Position numbers and translations under genes: made by a program. A stretch of DNA of 13,213 nt from assembly GCA_036503065.1 (NCBI GenBank), contig DASXXM010000195.1:1-13213 (forward strand). The letters are read 5' to 3'. Below are positions 6,629 through 13,024 of this stretch, one piece after another. The notes under the pieces are model-generated. The model ran no database searches. It saw nothing but the letters and a program-made list of their open reading frames with translations, and was not told where the DNA came from. Each line of letters starts with the position of its first letter. The first letter of the stretch is position 1. The DNA comes from DATEPR01 sp036503065 (GTDB taxonomy: Bacteria > Actinomycetota > Actinomycetes > Mycobacteriales > Pseudonocardiaceae).

Positions 6629-7096
6629 ATGGAAGCGCATCTCGAGGGCGTGCTCGCGCAGCGGGACACGTGGGTGGCCGCGCAGTGCTCGATCGACCGG
6701 GCCATGCGCGCGATCGGCAACCGGTCCACGCTGCTGCTGCTGCGCGAGGCCTTCTACGGCGCCCGCCGGTTCGACGAGTTCGCCCGGCGGGTGGGCATCA
6801 CCGAAGCGGTCGCGGCCACGAGACTGAAGGAACTGGTGGCTGTCGGCGTGTTCGAACGCAGGCCGTACCAGGAGCCCGGCCAGCGGACCCGGCACGAGTA
6901 CGTGCTCACCGACACCGGCCGGGACCTGCTGCCGGTGGCCATGGCCCTGATGCAGTGGGGCGACGAGCACCTCACCGACCGCCCACCACTGCGGGCGACC
7001 CACCACGGCTGCGGCGCCCGGGTACACGTCGAAGTGCGCTGCGACGCCGGTCACGAGGTACCCCTGGACGAGCTCGGCATCGCGGTCAACCGCTGA
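6629..7096 (+). CDS. HxlR-family winged helix-turn-helix transcriptional regulator
   Basis: This 155-residue protein has the HxlR/MarR-like winged-helix domain. The typical opening is C20-SIDRAMRAIGNRSTLLLLREAFYGARRFDEF, the recognition helix lies around GITEAVAATRLKELVAVGVF (56-75), and the wing RRPYQEPGQRTRHEYVLTDTGRDLLPV follows. C20 is at the N-terminal cysteine position that serves as a redox or electrophile sensor in some relatives. A short C-terminal part with C128 and C138 follows the winged domain. ATG 6629 is chosen because AGGAGAGG (6613-6620) lies 8 nt upstream. An in-frame start at 6416 would run through the shared promoter and into the exporter gene, and is unlikely. It probably controls the divergent exporter operon, itself and perhaps the oxidase 70 bp downstream. 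Its ligand is unknown. Confidence 0.94.
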   Translation: MEAHLEGVLAQRDTWVAAQCSIDRAMRAIGNRSTLLLLREAFYGARRFDEFARRVGITEAVAATRLKELVAVGVFERRPYQEPGQRTRHEYVLTDTGRDLLPVAMALMQWGDEHLTDRPPLRATHHGCGARVHVEVRCDAGHEVPLDELGIAVNR

Positions 7097-7099
7097 TAG

Positions 7100-7131
7100 A
7101 TTGGACCACGATCCGCGAGCGAAATTGGACC
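7100..7131. repeat. ATTGGACC direct repeat before the oxidase gene
   Basis: ATTGGACC occurs at 7100-7107 and again at 7124-7131, 24 bp apart start to start, in the 70-bp gap between the regulator and oxidase genes. The second copy contains a TTGGAC that resembles a -35 box, but I find no good -10 at the right distance. It may be a regulator site or chance. Confidence 0.25.
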
Positions 7132-7166
7132 TTAACGGGGTACCACCGCGCTGCCACGCTAGTGCC

Positions 7167-8555
7167 ATGACACAGACAGCGATGACCCGGACCGCAGCAC
7201 TCGCGCCGACTCTCCAGCGACTCGGCGACCAGTTGGACGGACAGTTGGTACTGCCCGGCACCGCGGCCTACGACGAGTCCCGCACGGTGTGGAACGCCAT
7301 GGTCGACCGGCGGCCCCGCGCCATCGTCCGCCCCGACGGCGTGCACGACGTGGCCGCCGCGGTACGCGCCGCCCGCGAACTGGACCTGCCGCTCGGCGTG
7401 CGCGGCGGCGGGCACGGCGTCCTGGGTCTCGCGGTGCCGGACGACGGCCTGATGATCGACCTCCGCCGCATGAACACGGTCCACGTCGACCCGGCGCGGC
7501 GCAGGGCGTGGGTGTCCGGCGGTGCGCTGCTGGGCGCGTTGGACCGCGCCACCCAGCCGCACGGCCTCGGCACCACCGCCGGCAACGTGTCGCACACCGG
7601 CGTCGGTGGCCTGACGCTGGGCGGCGGCATGGGTTGGCTGGCCCGCCAGTGCGGCATGGCCTGCGACAACGTCGTCTCCTTCGAGGTCGTCACCGCGACC
7701 GGCGAGATCGTGACCGCGAGCGCGACGCAGCATCCCGACCTGTACTGGGGCCTGCGCGGCGGCGGCGGCAACTTCGGTGTCGTCACCCGGTTCGAGTTCC
7801 GGCTGCACCAGGTGGGCACGCGGGCACTGTCGGCCGAGTGGACCTTCGCGCCGGAGGACGCGGCACGGGTGCTGCGCGACTGGCGGGACATCAACGAGAC
7901 CGCACCGCGCCAGGCCACGTTCGAGGCCAGCATCGACCACGACCAGCAGGTCACCATCGGCTACGTGTGGGTCGGCGACATCGAACAGGGCACGAAACTG
8001 GTGCCCCAGTTGCGTTCCCTCGGCCGCGCCACCAGCGAAACGGTCGGCGAACTGTCCTATCTGGACCTGCAGACCCGGTCGGACGCCCCGCAGGGCTACG
8101 ACTACCGCCGCTACTCCAAGGGCCACTACCTCGACGAGTTGCCGAATGCCGCGATCGACGCCCTGGTGGCGGCGATGGCGAACGACCCGGCCGACGGCAT
8201 CCGCCCGGACAGCGTGAGCCTGCTGTCCTACGGCGGCGCGATCGCCGACACCGCGGACGACGAGACCGCGTTCAGCCACCGCAACGCCAAGTTCGAGTAC
8301 GGCGCGGGCGTCCGCTGGACCGACCCCACCGAGGACGACGCCCGGATGGCCGCCGCCCGTCGGCACGCCGCTTACCTGGACGACTTCGCCAACGGCGAGT
8401 ACGTCAATACCATGACGGAGACCGGAGGAGCGGGCCTGAAGCGCGCCTACTCCGACCGCAAACTGGCCCGGCTGGCGGCGGTCAAGAACACCTACGACCC
8501 GGACAACGCGTTCCGCCTCAACCAGAACATCGCACCGAAGCGCCGCTCGGCCTGA
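7167..8555 (+). CDS. FAD-linked oxidase of the berberine-bridge-enzyme (BBE-like) family
   Basis: This 462-residue protein has a PCMH-type FAD-binding domain (about 48-215) and a C-terminal BBE domain. The flavin-attaching histidine is H83 in RGGGHGVLG. VSHTGVGGLTLGGGMGWL (141-158) binds the cofactor. YWGLRGGGGNFGVVTRFEF (193-211) is a family signature, and the end YDPDNAFRLNQNI is the usual BBE terminus. V141 stands where two-bond members carry the cysteine of the GxCPxVG motif, so FAD is probably attached through histidine only. Family members oxidise alcohols, sugars or natural-product intermediates with oxygen; the substrate is unknown. There is no signal peptide. ATG 7167 has no clear ribosome binding site, and ATG 7182 is an alternative. 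The gene follows hxlR on the same strand and ends before a strong hairpin. Expression with the detoxification cassette is inferred. Confidence 0.92.
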   Translation: MTQTAMTRTAALAPTLQRLGDQLDGQLVLPGTAAYDESRTVWNAMVDRRPRAIVRPDGVHDVAAAVRAARELDLPLGVRGGGHGVLGLAVPDDGLMIDLRRMNTVHVDPARRRAWVSGGALLGALDRATQPHGLGTTAGNVSHTGVGGLTLGGGMGWLARQCGMACDNVVSFEVVTATGEIVTASATQHPDLYWGLRGGGGNFGVVTRFEFRLHQVGTRALSAEWTFAPEDAARVLRDWRDINETAPRQATFEASIDHDQQVTIGYVWVGDIEQGTKLVPQLRSLGRATSETVGELSYLDLQTRSDAPQGYDYRRYSKGHYLDELPNAAIDALVAAMANDPADGIRPDSVSLLSYGGAIADTADDETAFSHRNAKFEYGAGVRWTDPTEDDARMAAARRHAAYLDDFANGEYVNTMTETGGAGLKRAYSDRKLARLAAVKNTYDPDNAFRLNQNIAPKRRSA

Positions 8556-8568
8556 CACCCGAAACACC

Positions 8569-8602
8569 TGACGCCGCTGTAGCGACCGCTACAGCGGCGT
8601 CA
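8569..8602 (+). terminator. Perfect 15-bp stem hairpin after the oxidase gene
   Basis: TGACGCCGCTGTAGC (8569-8583), loop GACC, then the exact complement GCTACAGCGGCGTCA (8588-8602) form an uninterrupted 15-bp GC-rich stem with a 4-nt loop. It starts 14 bp after the oxidase stop codon. No T-run follows, which is common for actinobacterial terminators. It should separate the oxidase from the LLM gene. Confidence 0.8.
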
Positions 8603-8651
8603 CGCATGGTAGCCAGCTGATTGCCAAACTCGCCGGGTACCGTGGGGTGAC

Positions 8652-9548
8652 ATGCGGTTCGGCCTGATCATGTACGCGACGGACTACACCATCGACCCGG
8701 TGAGTCTCGGACGCGCGGCCGAGGAACGCGGCTTCGAATCCCTGTTCTTCCCGGAACACACCCACATCCCGGTCGCCAGCCGCCGCCCCATCGCCAGCAG
8801 CGCCGAACCGACAGGTCTAGCCGGAACGAGGGCAGGCGCCGACAAGCTCGATGGCTACGCCCACGCCTACGACCCGTTCGTCGCGCTCAGCGTGGTCGCC
8901 GCCACGACCACGACCCTGAAGCTGGGCACCGGTGTCTGCCTTGTCGTGCAACGAGATCCGATCACCACGGCCAAGGAGGTCGCCAGCCTCGACCGGCTGT
9001 CCGGCGGCCGACTGCTGTTCGGCGTCGGCGCGGGCTGGAACCGGGCGGAAATGGCCAACCACGGCACCGACCCGGCCGACCGGATGGCCGTGTTCGCCGA
9101 ACGGATGCACGCCATGCGGGCGATCTGGACCCAGGACGAGGCCGCCTACCACGGCCGACACGTCGACTTCGACCGGATCTGGAGCTGGCCCAAGCCGATC
9201 ACCAAGCCGTACCCGCCGATCCTGGTGGGCGGCAACGGCACCAGCGTCGAGGACCGGGTACTTGACTTCGGCGACGAATGGCTGCCGCAGCGCGTCACCC
9301 TGGCCAACGTGACCGAGTTCGGCCGCCGCGCCGCCGCGCTGCAACGCAGGGCGGGCGCGCAGGGCCGCGGCCCGATCCCGATCACGCTGTTCGCCGCCCA
9401 ACCCGACCCGGCCACCATCGAGGCCTATGCGGACGTCGGCATCACGCGCTGCCTGTTCGCGCTGCCCGACAGCGGCCCGGACACGGTGTTACCCCTGCTG
9501 GACCGGCTGGCCAAGGTGATCACGGAGACGTCCGTCGCGGGTGGTTGA
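8652..9548 (+). CDS. F420-dependent LLM-class (luciferase-like) oxidoreductase
   Basis: This 298-residue TIM-barrel protein belongs to the luciferase-like superfamily, in a branch expected to use reduced cofactor F420 for hydride transfer. Signatures are the N-terminal strand MRFGLIMYATDY, LFFPEHTHIP (31-40), LKLGTGVCLVVQRDPITTAKEVASLD (89-114), the loop FGVGAGWNRAEMANHGTD (123-140) and PPILVGGNG (188-196). The length matches the TIGR03619-type subfamily. Members act on varied substrates such as alcohols, enones and natural-product intermediates; none can be assigned here. A clear Shine-Dalgarno sequence is missing. TACCGT (8638-8643), a possible -10, lies 8 nt before the ATG, so the mRNA may be leaderless. 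The gene lies between a terminator hairpin and the promoter of the MaoC operon, so it may be transcribed alone or read through into that operon. Confidence 0.93.
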   Translation: MRFGLIMYATDYTIDPVSLGRAAEERGFESLFFPEHTHIPVASRRPIASSAEPTGLAGTRAGADKLDGYAHAYDPFVALSVVAATTTTLKLGTGVCLVVQRDPITTAKEVASLDRLSGGRLLFGVGAGWNRAEMANHGTDPADRMAVFAERMHAMRAIWTQDEAAYHGRHVDFDRIWSWPKPITKPYPPILVGGNGTSVEDRVLDFGDEWLPQRVTLANVTEFGRRAAALQRRAGAQGRGPIPITLFAAQPDPATIEAYADVGITRCLFALPDSGPDTVLPLLDRLAKVITETSVAGG

Positions 9549-9573
9549 GGCGCAACGCGAAGTCGACTACGTT
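9545..9573 (+). promoter_or_regulatory. Promoter of the MaoC-acyl-CoA dehydrogenase-TetR operon
   Basis: TTGAGG (9545-9550) and TACGTT (9568-9573) are separated by 17 bp, with the -10 matching TAnnnT. The -35 overlaps the stop codon of the LLM gene. The predicted start, near 9580, lies inside the tandem repeat that follows, with a leader of about 48 nt to ATG 9628. Confidence 0.55.
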
Positions 9574-9603
9574 GCAAGCGCGCAGTGTTGCTAAGCGCTC
9601 AGT
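9571..9603. promoter_or_regulatory. Tandem imperfect repeat, candidate TetR operator
   Basis: GTTGCAAGCGCGCAGT (9571-9586) is followed immediately by GTTGCTAAGCGCTCAGT (9587-9603). The two copies differ by one inserted T and one substitution. The second contains CTAAGCGCTCAG, a 12-bp palindrome with one mismatched pair. The repeats overlap the -10 box and the predicted transcription start, where a repressor would act. The TetR protein encoded at the end of this operon is the obvious candidate, by inference. Confidence 0.5.
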
Positions 9604-9627
9604 CAGCACCGACGCCGAGGAGCCCAC

Positions 9628-10080
9628 ATGCGGAAGTTCGCCGACCTGGCCGAGTTCGTCGCCGCGAAGGGCGAGCATCTCGGCTACAGCGACTGGCACG
9701 AGATCACCCAGGACCAGGTCACCATGTTCGCCGACGCGACCGGCGACCACCAGTGGATTCACGTCGACATCGACCGCGCGAAGGCAGGCCCGTTCGGCGG
9801 CCCCATCGCGCACGGCTTCCTGACGCTGTCCCTGCTGCCCATGCTGGGCGCGGAGATCTACCAGGTCGGCGGCCTGATCATGGGCATCAACTACGGCCTG
9901 GAGAAGGTGCGCTTCCCCAATCCGGTGCTGGTCGGCGCCCGAGTACGGGCCGGCGCGGAACTGCTCGCGATCAACGAGGTCGAACGGGGCACCCAGGCGG
10001 TGCTCAAGTTCGTCGTGGAGATCGAGAACGAGCCCAAACCGGCCTGCGTGGCCGAATTCGTCGCCCTGCTGGCCGCGTGA
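9628..10080 (+). CDS. MaoC/NodN-like (R)-specific enoyl-CoA hydratase
   Basis: This 150-residue protein is a single hot-dog domain of the MaoC dehydratase family, which adds water to trans-2-enoyl thioesters in fatty-acyl or related degradation. The hydratase-2 motif is clear: FADATGD40-HQWIH45-VDIDRAKAGPFGGPIAHGFLTLSL. D40 and H45 match the catalytic Asp/His pair (D31/H36 in PhaJ), with the same 5-residue spacing. From memory, the whole sequence closely resembles the mycobacterial NodN-like hydratase HtdZ (Rv0130). GAGGAG (9617-9622) lies 5 nt before the ATG. It leads the operon and is followed after 10 bp by an acyl-CoA dehydrogenase, so its substrate is probably the enoyl-CoA made by the enzymes encoded downstream. 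Confidence 0.94.
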   Translation: MRKFADLAEFVAAKGEHLGYSDWHEITQDQVTMFADATGDHQWIHVDIDRAKAGPFGGPIAHGFLTLSLLPMLGAEIYQVGGLIMGINYGLEKVRFPNPVLVGARVRAGAELLAINEVERGTQAVLKFVVEIENEPKPACVAEFVALLAA

Positions 10081-10090
10081 GGACCGACCA

Positions 10091-11287
10091 ATGACAACGA
10101 CGGAAACCCTGGACGCGGCGGACGTTCGACTCCGGGTGGCCGCGCTGCTGGCCGAGCACGATCCGGCCGCCATGGACCGACTGGACTTCCTGCGTGCCCG
10201 GTTCGACGCCGGCCTTGCCTGGGTGCACTTCCCGGTCGGCCTCGGCGGACTGGACGCGCCGCGCACCCTGCAGGCCGTCGCGGACGCCGAACTCGACCGT
10301 GTCGGCGCGCCGACGAACGAGCCGCGCCGGATCGGCATCGGTCTCGGCATGGCGGCGCCGACCATCCTGCGTTTCGGCACCACGGAACAGAAGGCGCGCT
10401 TCCTTCGTCCACTGTGGACCGGCGAGGAGGTGTGGTGCCAGCTGTTCAGCGAGCCCGGCGCGGGCTCCGACCTCGCGGCGGCGGCGACCAGGGCGGTACC
10501 CGACGGTGATGACTGGATACTCAACGGCCAGAAGGTCTGGACATCCGGCGCGCACTCCGCCCGTTGGGCGATCCTGCTCGCGCGCACCGACCCGGACCTG
10601 CCCAAACACGCCGGGCTGAGCTACTTCGTGTGCGACATGACCGCGCCCGGCGTCGACGTGCGGCCGCTGCGGCAGATCACCGGCGAGGCCGAGTTCAACG
10701 AGGTTTTCCTGACCGACGTACGCATCCCGGACGCGCACCGGCTCGGCGCCGTCGGCCAGGGCTGGCAGGTCGCCCAGACCACGCTGATGAACGAGCGGGT
10801 CGCCATCGGCGGCCAGGCCGCGCCACGGGAGAGCGGCATGCTCGGCGTGGTCGCCGGCACCTGGCGCACCCATCCCGAACAACGCACCCACGAACTGCAC
10901 GACCGGTTGCTGAAGCTGTGGGTGGACGCCGAGGCCACCAGGATGGCGGGCGAACGGCTGCGCCAGCAGCTCGCCGTCGGCAGCCCCGGCCCGGAGGGTT
11001 CGGCGATGAAGCTCGCGTTCGCCCGCCTCAGCCAGGCGCTGTCCGGCCTCGAGGTGGAACTGCTCGGCGAGGCGGGCCTGCGCTACGACGACTGGACCAT
11101 GCGCCGACCGGACCTGGTCGACTTCACCGCCCGCGAGGCCGGTTACCGCTACCTGCGGGCCAAGGGCAACTCGATCGAGGGTGGCACGTCGGAGATCCTG
11201 CGCAACATCATCGCGGAGCGGGTACTGGGCCTGCCGTCGGAACCCAGGGTGGACAAGGACATTCCGTGGAAGGACCTGCCGCGATGA
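10091..11287 (+). CDS. Acyl-CoA dehydrogenase, catalytic (Glu-bearing) subunit
   Basis: This 398-residue flavoprotein should oxidise an acyl-CoA to a trans-2-enoyl-CoA with FAD. The order is the N-terminal helical domain, the beta domain with QLFSEPGAGSDLA (117-129) and LNGQKVWTSGAHSARWAIL (144-162), then the C-terminal helical domain. E363 in GNSIEGGTSEILRNIIAERVLGLP aligns with the catalytic base of this family (E376 in MCAD). The SIEGGTSEI ending is typical of actinobacterial FadE proteins that pair with a second subunit, including those acting on steroid side chains. GAGGA (10079-10083) overlaps the MaoC stop and lies 7 nt before the ATG. The stop overlaps the start of a second dehydrogenase gene (ATGA). 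The natural acyl group is unknown, but it may be bulky or branched if the comparison with steroid enzymes holds. Confidence 0.94.
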   Translation: MTTTETLDAADVRLRVAALLAEHDPAAMDRLDFLRARFDAGLAWVHFPVGLGGLDAPRTLQAVADAELDRVGAPTNEPRRIGIGLGMAAPTILRFGTTEQKARFLRPLWTGEEVWCQLFSEPGAGSDLAAAATRAVPDGDDWILNGQKVWTSGAHSARWAILLARTDPDLPKHAGLSYFVCDMTAPGVDVRPLRQITGEAEFNEVFLTDVRIPDAHRLGAVGQGWQVAQTTLMNERVAIGGQAAPRESGMLGVVAGTWRTHPEQRTHELHDRLLKLWVDAEATRMAGERLRQQLAVGSPGPEGSAMKLAFARLSQALSGLEVELLGEAGLRYDDWTMRRPDLVDFTAREAGYRYLRAKGNSIEGGTSEILRNIIAERVLGLPSEPRVDKDIPWKDLPR

Positions 11288-12387
11288 CCATCGACCTGCT
11301 CTACTCCGACATCGAGGAGGCGCTGCGCGCAAGCGTCGCGGACCTGTTGGCGGATCGGTCCGGACCGACGCGGGTGCTCGCCACGATCGAGTCCGACCAG
11401 CCGTGCGACCTGGCGCTGTGGGACACGTTGGGCGGCCAACTCGGCGTCGCCGCGCTGCTGGTGCCGGAGAAGTTCGGTGGCGTCGGCGGTTCGGCCAGGG
11501 AGGCCGCGGTGGTGGCCGAGGAGTTGGGCCGCGCGGTGGCGCCGGTGCCGTTCCTGGGCAGCGCCGTCCTGGCCACGACGGCCCTGGTGGCCTGCGCTGC
11601 CGCCGATCCGCTTGCCGCGCTGGCCTCAGGCGACCTCACCGCCGCGCTGGCGGTGCCATTGGCCATGATGCCCGGCGACCCGTTTCCGGACACCGTGCGG
11701 GCCACCGCCGGTCGCCTGACCGGCCACGTCCGCACGGTGGCCGACGCGGCGGTGGCCGGATTGCTCGTGGTGCCGGCGATCGGGCCGGACGGACCGGCGT
11801 TGTACTCGGTGTCGTCCGACGGCGTCACCGTGACACCCGTGACCGCGCTGGACCGCACCAGGGGCATCGCGGACGTCACCCTGGCCGGCGCGCCCGGCAC
11901 GTTGTTGGCCGGCCCGGACCTGGCGCCCACGGCACTGGACGAGGCTCTGACGACCGGGGCCGGTGTGCTGGCGTCCGAACAACTCGGGGTGGCGCAGTGG
12001 TGCCTCGACACGACCGTGCGCCATGTCAAGGAGCGCTACCAGTTCGGCCGCGCGGTCGGTTCGTTCCAGGCGCTGAAGCACCGGCTGGCCGACGTGTGGC
12101 TGGAACTGGTCACCGCGCGGGCCGCCGCCCGGTACGCGGCCGACGCCCTGGCCGGTGCGTCGGATGTGGCCGTCGCCGTGTCGGTGGCGCAGGCCTACTG
12201 CTCGGCGGTGGCCGTGCACGCGGCCGAGGAGGCGGTGCAGTTGCACGGCGGCATCGGCATGACGTGGGAGCACCCCGCGCACCTGTTCCTCAAGCGCGCC
12301 AAGAGCAGCGAGATCGCGCTGGGCACCCCCGGCCGGCACCGGGCGCGACTGGCCGGCCTCGTCGACCTGCCCGGTCCGGTCGCATGA
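11284..12387 (+). CDS. Acyl-CoA dehydrogenase-like partner subunit lacking the catalytic Glu
   Basis: This 367-residue protein has the acyl-CoA dehydrogenase fold, with PEKFGGVGGS (61-70), the FAD-binding motif RYQFGRAVGSFQALKHRLAD (251-270) and VQLHGGIGMTWEHPAHLFLKR (318-338). The middle beta domain is degenerate. At the C-terminus, SSEIALGTPGRHR replaces the usual EGT active-site motif, so the base seen in the preceding gene product is absent. Known mycobacterial FadE pairs form alpha2-beta2 heterotetramers in which one subunit supplies the Glu and the other contributes to FAD binding. The same arrangement is inferred here. ATG 11284 overlaps the previous TGA (ATGA), with GGAAGGA (11268-11274) 9 nt upstream; an open frame extends to 10564, but that stretch lies inside the upstream gene. 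It ends in another ATGA overlap with the TetR gene. Confidence 0.92.
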   Translation: MTIDLLYSDIEEALRASVADLLADRSGPTRVLATIESDQPCDLALWDTLGGQLGVAALLVPEKFGGVGGSAREAAVVAEELGRAVAPVPFLGSAVLATTALVACAAADPLAALASGDLTAALAVPLAMMPGDPFPDTVRATAGRLTGHVRTVADAAVAGLLVVPAIGPDGPALYSVSSDGVTVTPVTALDRTRGIADVTLAGAPGTLLAGPDLAPTALDEALTTGAGVLASEQLGVAQWCLDTTVRHVKERYQFGRAVGSFQALKHRLADVWLELVTARAAARYAADALAGASDVAVAVSVAQAYCSAVAVHAAEEAVQLHGGIGMTWEHPAHLFLKRAKSSEIALGTPGRHRARLAGLVDLPGPVA

Positions 12388-12992
12388 CCACGGCGGCGCC
12401 CGCCGAACTGTGGCCGGACGTCCGTCCGGACGCCGCCCGCAGGCTCATGCTGTCGGGCTTGCGGTCGTTCGCCGAGCGCGGCTTCCACGCCACCACCACC
12501 CGGGACATCGCCACCGGCGCCGGCATGAGCCCGGCGGCGCTGTACGTGTACTTCCCGTCGAAGGTGGGCCTGCTGTTCGCGATCAGCCTCAGCGGCCACG
12601 AGCAGACCCTGGCGCTGGTCACGTCGGCGATCGCGAAGGGCACCGACCCGGTAACCCGGATGCGGCACCTGGTCGCCGAGTTCGTGGCGTGGCACGCCGA
12701 GTGGCACACGGTCGCCAGGGTGGTGCAGTACGAGCTGGATGCGTTGCCGGCACAGGACTTCGCAGTCGTGGCCGACCTACGACGACGTACCGAGCAGCTG
12801 GTCCGGGACGTGATCGCGGACGGCGTCGCGACCGGTGCCTTCGACGTGCCCGACATCCGCACGGCGGCACGAGCCGTGCTGTCCCTCGGCATCGACGTGG
12901 CCCGCTGGTACGGCGCCACGAGCAGGACCGGCCCGACCGAACTGGGCGCCCACTACAGCGCCCTGATCCTGCGGATGCTCGGCGCGGGCTGA
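12384..12992 (+). CDS. TetR/AcrR-family transcriptional repressor
   Basis: This 202-residue protein carries a TetR N-terminal DNA-binding domain: AARRLMLSGLRSFAERGFHATTTRDIATGAGMSPAALYVYFPSKVGLL (about 18-64), with the helix-turn-helix near 38-58. The C-terminal ligand and dimer domain is divergent, as is usual. ATG 12384 overlaps the preceding stop (ATGA), with no separate ribosome binding site, so translation is coupled to the dehydrogenase. A TetR gene at the end of a MaoC/acyl-CoA dehydrogenase operon suggests negative autoregulation relieved by an acyl-CoA or its precursor. The tandem repeat at 9571-9603 is the likely target. The ligand and operator are inferred. Confidence 0.93.
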   Translation: MTTAAPAELWPDVRPDAARRLMLSGLRSFAERGFHATTTRDIATGAGMSPAALYVYFPSKVGLLFAISLSGHEQTLALVTSAIAKGTDPVTRMRHLVAEFVAWHAEWHTVARVVQYELDALPAQDFAVVADLRRRTEQLVRDVIADGVATGAFDVPDIRTAARAVLSLGIDVARWYGATSRTGPTELGAHYSALILRMLGAG

Positions 12993-13012
12993 ATTCGGTT
13001 GGTCGCCGACCG

Positions 13013-13018
13013 TACGAT
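13013..13018 (+). promoter_or_regulatory. Possible -10 box of a leaderless DUF4180 transcript
   Basis: TACGAT fits TAnnnT and ends 6 nt before the ATG at 13025. No Shine-Dalgarno sequence is present, and the best -35 at 18 bp (CTGAAT, 12989-12994) is poor. It overlaps the end of the TetR gene. Confidence 0.3.
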
Positions 13019-13024
13019 GTGGTC

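Noticed and set aside
10004..11332. Open minus-strand frame of 442 codons opposite the acyl-CoA dehydrogenase gene
   Set aside because: It has low-complexity composition and no domain. The plus strand carries motifs, a ribosome binding site and ATGA coupling.
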